Below are positions 12,607 through 17,877 of a DNA stretch of 17,877 bases, piece by piece. A model generated the notes under the pieces. That model worked only from the letters and a program-made list of their open reading frames with translations. It had not been told where the DNA came from and did not search any database. Position numbers and translations under genes: made by a program. The DNA comes from CAZXCQ01 sp964639275 (GTDB lineage: Bacteria > Desulfobacterota > DSM-4660 > Desulfatiglandales > Desulfatiglandaceae). Each line of letters starts with the position of its first letter. Within the stretch, counting starts at the first letter, position 1. The stretch lies in contig CAZXCQ010000120.1 of the NCBI GenBank assembly GCA_964639275.1, positions 1 through 17,877 on the forward strand, written 5' to 3'.

Positions 12607-13383
12607 ATGAACAGCGCCGAGACCATTCTCTTAGGAATTATTCAGGGCCTGACCGAGTTCCTGCCTGTCAGCAGCTCAGGGCATTTGGTGCTCTTTCAGA
12701 ACCTTCTCGGCATCCGCGAACCGGTGCTCCTTCTGGATATTTCCCTTCACATGGGAACGCTTTTGGCCGTATGCCTCTATTTCCGCTCCGATCTAAAAAA
12801 AATGGGGACGGCCCTATTACGGTTTGATCTCAAAAGCCCTGATTCGGGACTCTTCTTTTGGGTGCTGGTGGGCTCGGTCCCCACGGCTATTATCGGAGTG
12901 GTGTTTCGGCCCGCCCTCGAAAGGGTCTTTGGATCTTTGACCATGGTCGGCGTTATGCTCATTCTCAGTGGATTCGTTGTTGGCTGCTCTCGCCTTATAC
13001 CAAAAGGCTATGGGGACCGCATGCAGGTTGGCCCTCTGACGGCCCTGGCTGTGGGCACGGCCCAGGGCCTGGCCATCCTGCCCGGGATCTCTCGATCAGG
13101 CGCCACCATTGTATGCGGGCTCGTGTGTCGTCTAGACAGGGAACTGGCGGCCCGGTTCTCCTTTCTTCTATCCATACCCGCGATTACAGGGGCCCTCCTT
13201 ATTCATCTAAGACAGGGGACCCTGGAAAAAGTGGGGCTCGCCCCCCTATTTTTGGGATTTGCCACATCGTCCCTTGTGGGGGTCCTGGCGCTCAAATTCC
13301 TGATGAGATTGGTCAAGAAGGGGCATCTCTTCTATTTTGCCCCTTACTGCTGGGCACTGGGTTTGGTGATCATTTTGATTTAG
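12607..13383 (+). CDS. uppP: Undecaprenyl-diphosphatase
   Basis: Integral membrane phosphatase that converts undecaprenyl diphosphate to the monophosphate, recycling the lipid carrier for peptidoglycan and other envelope polymers; its active site faces the periplasm. The 258 residues show both family signatures: GIIQGLTEFLPVSSSGH (10-26) with Glu17 and His26, and PGISRSGATI (159-168) with Arg163. There are about eight hydrophobic segments, and the length is near the usual 260-280. The start is ATG at 12607 because AGGAG (12597-12601) lies 5 bases upstream; a longer in-frame reading from 12514 would add 31 polar residues lacking a ribosome site. It stands alone on the plus strand, convergent with the chemoreceptor gene, whose stop is 26 bases away. 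Overproduction of this protein (BacA) gives bacitracin resistance in other bacteria. Confidence 0.95.
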   Translation: MNSAETILLGIIQGLTEFLPVSSSGHLVLFQNLLGIREPVLLLDISLHMGTLLAVCLYFRSDLKKMGTALLRFDLKSPDSGLFFWVLVGSVPTAIIGVVFRPALERVFGSLTMVGVMLILSGFVVGCSRLIPKGYGDRMQVGPLTALAVGTAQGLAILPGISRSGATIVCGLVCRLDRELAARFSFLLSIPAITGALLIHLRQGTLEKVGLAPLFLGFATSSLVGVLALKFLMRLVKKGHLFYFAPYCWALGLVIILI

Positions 13384-13409
13384 GACCGGAGACTGGCACA
13401 CATAAACGG

Positions 13410-15467
13410 CTATGTCCCGACCTTGAAGCGCGAGACCTCATCCTGTAGACCCATGGCCGCCTCGTTGAGGTATTCTGCGGTGAGCTTGAATTCCCGCAGG
13501 GACTCGACCGTGTTCTGGGTGACCATGTTCAATTGCTCCATGGTCTCACTGATCTGGCTGGCATTCCGGGACTGGGCCTCCATACCTTCGTTAACCGCCT
13601 CGAACCGGGAGGTCAGGGTACGGACTCTCTCCATGATCCCGTCGAGTTGTTTGCCAATTCTGTTAATTTCATCGACCGCAGAACTTACTTCCTGAGAAAA
13701 TCTTTCCATTTCAGTGGCCCCCGCCGAAACAGATGCCCCCATCCGGTTCACCATATCTTCAATATCCAGCACGGCCACCGAGGTCTGATCCGCCAATCTT
13801 CGAATCTCCCGCGCCACAACCGAGAACCCGACACCGTACTCACCGGCCTTCTCGGCCTCGATCGCCGCATTCAGAGAGAGGAGGTTTGTCTGATCTGCCA
13901 CCTTGGTAATCGTCAGCACAATAGAGCCGATGCTCAATGCGTTTTCTTTGATCCCCTCAAGTTTTGCGGAAACAGACTCCGTCCCTTTTAGCACCCCCTG
14001 CATGGACCTCTCCATGCCGGCAAGCCCCGTCTGGCCCGACTCTGCCAGGGCCGCGGTTTCAGACGCCGCCGCCGCCACCTCATTCATGGTCCCAGCCAGG
14101 GTATCCGCGGTGGAGGAAATCTGCTTTGAGGACACACTCACCTCACTGGTCGCTGCCGCCTGCTCGCTTATGGTAGCCTCAAGATGCCTTGATGAGGCGG
14201 CTATCTCATTTGACGAAGAGGTTACCTGGTGGCCCGATCGCTGGACCTGTCCAAGGAGCGAATTGAGCTTTTTGCTCATCTCATGAAATGCAGCCAACAA
14301 CCGCCCGGTCTCGTCCTTGCCCGAACCTGCCCTGCTCTCTATCAGGGACAGGGATCCGGATGCACTGACCAGGTCACCCTCTGCGATCTCCTGGGCAACA
14401 TCGGTCAATCTTCTGATCGGATTGCATATGCGCCTCACCATAAAGACGGCAATCAGCAGAAACAGGATAACCTGCACCGAAATGACAACAATTGATGTAT
14501 ACATATTGGCGCGATTGAGTTTGTTGATGCGTGCGAAAAGCTCCTTATGAGGCGACAAGATACCCACGGCAACCCCGGTCCGGGTGACCGTGTAAAAAAG
14601 CGAAAAACTCTCCCCGTTCAAATCCAGCAAGTCTGCGGCAACCTTTCCGGACTTTGGATTCTTAAGCCTTTCGACCTTTTCCCACCAGTTGAGATCGCTT
14701 ATTTTTTTTAACACCATTGACGGGTTGGCCGGATACGCGATCAAGAGATCGCTTGACACATCAACAGCAAATGGGAGTGAGTTTGGCGTGACAGTCATCC
14801 TGGCCACCATCCCCTTCAGGTCTTCCAGGCTGAAATCAACGGTGGACATACCGATCAACCTGCCCGCCTGGTCATACATCAAACCGTCCACCGTGATCAT
14901 GAGGGCCTCGGTGGCCGCCTCGTCAAAATATGGGTCCGTCCAGTAGACCCTGAGGGGTCTTTTTTCTGATCTATCCCATGTTTCCGGGATCCCCAGCAGG
15001 TACCAGCCCTTGTTGTGGTAGTCATAGGTGGGCGTATTCAGATCCCACGTGAAAAGGACCTCATCACCCTGGCGGTAAACATACGGTCCATAATACCTCT
15101 TATCCTCAAAAAGGACATAAGGCTCATACCACAGACCACCGCCGATCGCCTCGGGTAATTTCTTGAAATTATTGATTAGATACTGCTTTATCTGCTCGGT
15201 GATATCCGCCTTTGTTGTCTTGTGGATTGCAAAAAAGGCCTCCCCTGCCGTTGCAAGGTCATGGGCGTTTCTTTCCATAAGGAGCATTGTCGATTCGATT
15301 CTCTGGGCATTTTTTCCGATCAGTGCCTTTATATGGTCTTGGCTTTCGATCCGCAGATTGTCTCCGATGACTCTTGCGTTATAGATCAATACAATACACC
15401 CCAGGAGCGAACAGAGCGTAATGATTCCGACCATAAAGAGCATATTCTGTTTCAGAGTGATATTCAT
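13410..15467 (-). CDS. Methyl-accepting chemotaxis protein with periplasmic dCache domain
   Basis: Transmembrane chemoreceptor that signals to CheA/CheW. The 685 residues run in order: a first membrane helix (about 9-29); a periplasmic dCache-type sensor (about 35-310) with WYEPYV, YDYHNKGWYLL (148-158), WTDPYFDEA (176-184) and a membrane-distal DQAGRLIG; a second helix (about 323-345); a HAMP domain (RRICNPIRRLTDVAQEIAEG, 345-364); and the cytoplasmic coiled coil. The hairpin tip KVADQTNLLSLNAAIEAEKA (522-541) is the conserved CheA/CheW contact, although SLN replaces the commoner ALN and EAEKAGEYGVGF replaces EAARAGE-GRGF. There is no CheR-binding pentapeptide at the C-terminus (ends RFKVGT). 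ATG start with GAGG about 8 bases upstream, 44 bases after the transglycosylase stop, so the two are likely one transcript. The ligand is unknown; dCache domains often bind amino or organic acids. Confidence 0.9.
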   Translation of the reverse strand: MNITLKQNMLFMVGIITLCSLLGCIVLIYNARVIGDNLRIESQDHIKALIGKNAQRIESTMLLMERNAHDLATAGEAFFAIHKTTKADITEQIKQYLINNFKKLPEAIGGGLWYEPYVLFEDKRYYGPYVYRQGDEVLFTWDLNTPTYDYHNKGWYLLGIPETWDRSEKRPLRVYWTDPYFDEAATEALMITVDGLMYDQAGRLIGMSTVDFSLEDLKGMVARMTVTPNSLPFAVDVSSDLLIAYPANPSMVLKKISDLNWWEKVERLKNPKSGKVAADLLDLNGESFSLFYTVTRTGVAVGILSPHKELFARINKLNRANMYTSIVVISVQVILFLLIAVFMVRRICNPIRRLTDVAQEIAEGDLVSASGSLSLIESRAGSGKDETGRLLAAFHEMSKKLNSLLGQVQRSGHQVTSSSNEIAASSRHLEATISEQAAATSEVSVSSKQISSTADTLAGTMNEVAAAASETAALAESGQTGLAGMERSMQGVLKGTESVSAKLEGIKENALSIGSIVLTITKVADQTNLLSLNAAIEAEKAGEYGVGFSVVAREIRRLADQTSVAVLDIEDMVNRMGASVSAGATEMERFSQEVSSAVDEINRIGKQLDGIMERVRTLTSRFEAVNEGMEAQSRNASQISETMEQLNMVTQNTVESLREFKLTAEYLNEAAMGLQDEVSRFKVGT

Positions 15468-15511
15468 GTCTCGACCTCTGTGGTTTGGAGAAAAGGTAAC
15501 ACCTTGTTGGG

Positions 15512-17005
15512 TTACTTCCCCAGCTTCTCTTTCATTAACTCCTCACGCTTTTCGCTGATCTCCTTGATCTGTTTGTAGGCGAGATAGTACTTAAAAATGT
15601 TGCTCACGTACTGGACGGTCTCGCCTCCAATGTCCCTGGCCGCTGCCACCTCCACATTGCGAAACCACTTGTTCGGGTCCAGGCCCATCTCTCTGGCAGT
15701 GTGGCGCAACTCCGCCACCCGGGCCGGCCCGGCGTTATAAGCGGCAAAGGTGAACAGGACCTTATTGATCTCATTCATGGGGTCGTCTTTGTAGTACTTG
15801 TTATACAAAAAGTGCAGGTACTTGATCCCGGCGTGAATATTATTGTCAATTTGGTCGATATCCGTGATGTTGATGGGGTCGCCGGCCGCCGTGCTGGGCA
15901 GGATCTGCATCACCCCCACTGCCCCGTCCGGGCTGCGTTTGTTCTGATCGAGACGCGACTCCTGGTAACCCAGGGCGGTAACCATCAGATAGTCGAACCC
16001 GTAACGGCCCGCATACTTTTTGAAAAAGGCAATGGTCTGGTTGAACCGTTTGATGTCCTCGGGGCTCAGTGCATTGCGGGCCCACTTGGTTTCCAGGTAG
16101 TAGCGCTTGCTTATTATGTTCCCCAGGAGGGTACCGATCTTGATCTGCTTTACAAACTGGTCAAGGATATCTTTTAACTGGGGGCTGTTTTTGCGGATCG
16201 CCCAGGCAATCTTGTCGCCAGTCCTGAGCACCACGTCGGAGTGCACCTTGATGTCCTTAAATATCCGGGACCAGAAGTTGGCCAGGTAGTTGTCGGCCAC
16301 CGTGATCCGGACCAGATCCGCGTTGACCATCTCAAGGATGTCTTCGGTCTCCAGGTCCTCGTTGGCCTCCTCGATCTTCACCGGGGCCCTTCCGGCCTTG
16401 GCGAGCGCTTTATTAAGCGTGGTCAGGCTCTCAAAGTAATTGGAGGACCTGCGCACATAAACGGTCTTCCCGGAAAGGTCCTCCAGGCTGTTGATGGGTG
16501 GCGCACTGCGGCTGGTCACCAACAGTTCCTCGGCCTTGGTGTAGTAGGGTGTGGCAAAGTCCACCTCTCCAAGGCGGTGTGGGGTGATCGTCAGGTTTGC
16601 CGCGGCGATGTCCCCCAGACCCTTGACAAGATAGGGGAGCAGTTCGTCCCGCGAGACCGGAACATACACGATGTGGACCTTCAGGTACTTTTTGGTGATG
16701 CCCTTTTTCCTCAGTTTCTTGTTGAGGAACTTGTCAAACTGTTGGAAGATCTCACAAACAAAGCCTCGCCTTGTGCCCCTGTCCAGAAAAAAATTGGTCT
16801 TGCTATAGGTGACCAGCACCCTGATAAACCGGCGTTTGATCATCCCGTCCAGGTCGCCCTTCCAGGGCTCCTGGATCTTTTCAATGATCGCATCGCACAA
16901 GTCCTCCCGGGCACTGGCTTCTTGCGGCATACCCAAAAAAGCCACCACCGCAGCCAGCAGCACCAAGGCGAGAGACAGGTTTGCTTTGGTTCGTAGACAA
17001 TCCAT
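15512..17005 (-). CDS. MltF-like membrane-bound lytic transglycosylase
   Basis: Periplasmic enzyme that cleaves peptidoglycan between MurNAc and GlcNAc with formation of a 1,6-anhydro end. The 497 residues have an N-terminal signal peptide (about 1-32, cleavage after ASA; no lipobox, unlike many MltF lipoproteins). An extracellular solute-binding-type domain of family 3 follows (about 58-300: FIRVLVTYSKTNFFLDRG, DIAAANLTITPHRLGEVDFA). The C-terminal SLT goose-type lysozyme domain is about 325-475, with catalytic Glu349 in ALGYQESRLDQ, GAVGVMQILPSTA (361-373) and FAAYNAGPARV (420-430). This two-domain order matches MltF. A strong promoter (17069-17098) lies upstream. It precedes the chemoreceptor gene on the same strand. 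In MltF the first domain binds muropeptides and regulates activity, but no such proof exists here. Confidence 0.9.
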   Translation of the reverse strand: MDCLRTKANLSLALVLLAAVVAFLGMPQEASAREDLCDAIIEKIQEPWKGDLDGMIKRRFIRVLVTYSKTNFFLDRGTRRGFVCEIFQQFDKFLNKKLRKKGITKKYLKVHIVYVPVSRDELLPYLVKGLGDIAAANLTITPHRLGEVDFATPYYTKAEELLVTSRSAPPINSLEDLSGKTVYVRRSSNYFESLTTLNKALAKAGRAPVKIEEANEDLETEDILEMVNADLVRITVADNYLANFWSRIFKDIKVHSDVVLRTGDKIAWAIRKNSPQLKDILDQFVKQIKIGTLLGNIISKRYYLETKWARNALSPEDIKRFNQTIAFFKKYAGRYGFDYLMVTALGYQESRLDQNKRSPDGAVGVMQILPSTAAGDPINITDIDQIDNNIHAGIKYLHFLYNKYYKDDPMNEINKVLFTFAAYNAGPARVAELRHTAREMGLDPNKWFRNVEVAAARDIGGETVQYVSNIFKYYLAYKQIKEISEKREELMKEKLGK

Positions 17006-17068
17006 GTCAGAGACGTCTCCATGAGAAATGCCGGGGGATAAAAATCACCCTGGTTTCAGATATGTTGC

Positions 17069-17098
17069 AGTATAATAGGCGCTTTCCTTGTGTGTCAA
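17069..17098 (-). promoter_or_regulatory. Strong candidate sigma70 promoter of the mltF-like gene
   Basis: On the minus strand, TTGACA (17093-17098), an 18-base spacer and TATACT (17069-17074). The -35 is perfect and the -10 matches 5 of 6. The predicted start near 17062 gives a leader of roughly 55 bases before the ATG at 17005. Confidence 0.65.
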
Positions 17099-17176
17099 TA
17101 ATCGCGTTCCTCCCTTGGACGCAGCGTGGGCCAGCCGCGGATGTCCACACATCACATAAATTCAGAAAGAAGTCAG

Positions 17177-17207
17177 GGGTTTGAAACCCGGTAAATGGGA
17201 ATCCACA
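17177..17207 (+). repeat. TIR element, fragment G
   Basis: GGGTTTGAAACCCGG then TAAATGGGAATCC parallels TTTTGAAACCCCGGCAATGG (5695-5714) of the complete copy. GGGTTT-G-AAACCC is a small perfect palindrome (17177-17189). Terminal repeats are not visible. Confidence 0.45.
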
Positions 17208-17240
17208 AACTGCCGATAAAGAAGCATTCACACCTATTTA

Positions 17241-17273
17241 TTGACGACATACATTTTGCATTGATTTTATACA
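17241..17273 (+). promoter_or_regulatory. Possible promoter region of the HTH gene
   Basis: TTGACG (17241-17246) is a good -35 box, but the -10 choice is unclear: TTTATA (17266-17271) gives a 19-base spacer and TATACA (17268-17273) gives 21. The A/T-rich stretch is suitable, but the assignment is weak. Confidence 0.35.
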
Positions 17274-17293
17274 ATTTCCATGCTATGAGGTGA

Positions 17294-17314
17294 ATTAATA
17301 CAAATATTAATACA
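17294..17314 (+). promoter_or_regulatory. 9-base direct repeats before the HTH gene
   Basis: ATTAATACA occurs at 17294-17302 and again at 17306-17314, a 12-base period, followed by the GAGG ribosome site and the ATG at 17328. Such closely spaced repeats in the leader of a DNA-binding protein gene might be an autoregulatory operator. This is inference from position only. Confidence 0.3.
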
Positions 17315-17327
17315 GTGAGGATCTGCT

Positions 17328-17576
17328 ATGGCTGAGATTATGACCACCCAGGAACTGGCAAAATATTTGAGGTTACATGAGATAACGATCTGCAAATACG
17401 CTGCCAAAGGTGAGATCCCTGCAATCCGGGTGGGCGGGGTTTGGCGTTTTGACAAGGAGGCTATTGATAAATGGATCAGCGGGGCCCAAAACAGGCCTAA
17501 AAGAGTCAAGAAACCAAAGGCAAAAGTTGTACCAAAGGCTGCAAAGAAAAAGGCGCCCAAAAAGAAAAAGGGCTGA
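17328..17576 (+). CDS. Excisionase-type HTH protein with lysine-rich tail
   Basis: Small DNA-binding protein of 82 residues. Residues 4-52 form the MerR-like HTH of the excisionase family (IMTTQELAKYLRLHEITICK, GEIPAIRVGGVWRFDKEAID), with the typical wing RVGG-WRF. After about residue 53 the chain becomes a basic tail: 15 of the last 28 residues are Lys or Arg with Ala and Pro spacing (PKRVKKPKAK, AAKKKAPKKKK), like histone H1 or nucleoid-protein tails. ATG start with GAGG about 8 bases upstream. Most family members of this size lack such a tail. There is no integrase, phage or plasmid gene beside it in the window, so a true excisionase role is doubtful. A nucleoid-associated or regulatory function is my inference. 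Confidence 0.75.
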   Translation: MAEIMTTQELAKYLRLHEITICKYAAKGEIPAIRVGGVWRFDKEAIDKWISGAQNRPKRVKKPKAKVVPKAAKKKAPKKKKG

Positions 17577-17666
17577 ATTGGTCCCGGTCCACTATTCTCG
17601 ATTCACAAGTCTGGATGTCAATTCTGCGAAGTTGTTTCTGCGCAAGCCCTGAGAAAAAGAAAAATG

Positions 17667-17700
17667 GTAACAGCCTTTTGAAAACAGGGGTATAAGGGTT
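17667..17700 (+). repeat. TIR element, partial copy E (left half)
   Basis: GTAACAGCCTTTTGAAAACA followed by GGGGTATAAGGGTT matches the left half at 5680 onward and 6615-6648, with a few bases missing in the terminal repeat. Confidence 0.55.
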
Positions 17701-17824
17701 CCGTTTTTCGGGTGTATAACTCGCCCGTAAAAGAGCGTAAAGAAATCACGCGCCATAGGAAGAAATAGGGGGCAGAACTGCCAGAAAAGTCTTATGGTTT
17801 TTGGCAACCTCGATCTCCGTGATT

Positions 17825-17866
17825 GTAACCGTTCACGGGTTCAAAGGTTCAGGGGTTCAAGGTTGC
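17825..17866 (-). repeat. 42-base TTGAACC-type repeat, inverted copy
   Basis: Its reverse complement matches 12459-12500 at 40 of 42 bases; the differences are one G/C change in the first CCCGTG unit and one A/G change near the end. It lies 11 bases from the window edge, so the element may continue. Confidence 0.8.
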
Positions 17867-17877
17867 ATTCTTTTCCC

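Larger units (their letters stand above)
17006..17327. other. Divergent intergenic region, transglycosylase and HTH genes
   Basis: Holds the promoter of the minus-strand gene (17069-17098), a TIR-family fragment (17177-17207), a possible promoter for the HTH gene near 17241-17273 and a pair of 9-base direct repeats just before that gene (17294-17302 and 17306-17314). No further gene is supported. Confidence 0.6.
17577..17877. other. Right-end non-coding region
   Basis: No credible gene to the window edge. It contains a TIR-family left half (17667-17700) and the inverted 42-base repeat (17825-17866). The intervening 120 bases show no pattern I can name. Confidence 0.55.

Noticed and set aside
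15497..15516. Terminator between the MltF-like and chemoreceptor genes
   Set aside because: The GTAAC/GTTAC hairpin is imperfect, overlaps the stop codon and has no T-run; co-transcription is more likely.
17592..17807. A 71-codon minus-strand frame at the right end
   Set aside because: It reads through the TIR-family half copy, has no ribosome site and no recognisable domain.

Overview
The window looks like a chromosomal stretch of an anaerobic bacterium, most likely a Desulfobacterota (former deltaproteobacterial) sulfate reducer or syntroph. This placement is inferred from gene content: CoA-thioester catabolism genes, an iron-sulfur flavoprotein, a DUF2284 metal-binding protein and an archaeal-type UMP kinase. 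Repeat-rich intergenic DNA fits the same picture. No rRNA, tRNA, CRISPR array or transposase gene was seen.

Left block (108-5633, minus strand): a catabolic acyl-CoA operon. In transcription order it holds an SDR dehydrogenase, an acyl-CoA dehydrogenase, a DUF35 zinc-ribbon/OB-fold protein, a thiolase and a fused class I CoA-transferase. The last four are tightly packed. The logic is that of a beta-oxidation-like pathway: CoA activation or transfer, dehydrogenation, hydroxyacyl oxidation, thiolytic cleavage. The DUF35 plus thiolase pair and the SDRs resemble the benzylsuccinate (Bbs) pathway in composition. A XRE-cupin regulator (5913-6530, minus) and a second SDR (6856-7614, plus) are divergently arranged next to it and probably belong to the same catabolic region. 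The substrate cannot be read from the sequence.

Middle block (7623-11457): a minus-strand DUF2284 cysteine-rich protein, then a plus-strand class V aminotransferase and an iron-sulfur flavoprotein-like reductase. After these come a small 2TM-domain protein and, convergent to it, two tandem paralogous small membrane proteins (64 and 67 aa) that align without gaps.

Right block (11513-17576): an archaeal-type UMP kinase (minus), undecaprenyl-diphosphatase UppP (plus), then a minus-strand pair consisting of an MltF-like lytic transglycosylase and a dCache chemoreceptor. Last is a small excisionase-type HTH protein with a lysine-rich tail (plus).

The most unusual material is intergenic. One family of short elements carries terminal inverted repeats (best copy 5679-5774, other copies or halves at six more places). 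A second family is built from a TTGAACC-like unit and includes two 42-bp copies, inverted relative to each other, about 5.3 kb apart (12459-12500 and 17825-17866, 40 of 42 bases matching). Two interleaved inverted repeats at 5825-5882 could form a pseudoknot. I found no convincing defence or secretion system; the best candidates for something undescribed are the repeat families, the pseudoknot and the duplicated GFWG membrane proteins.
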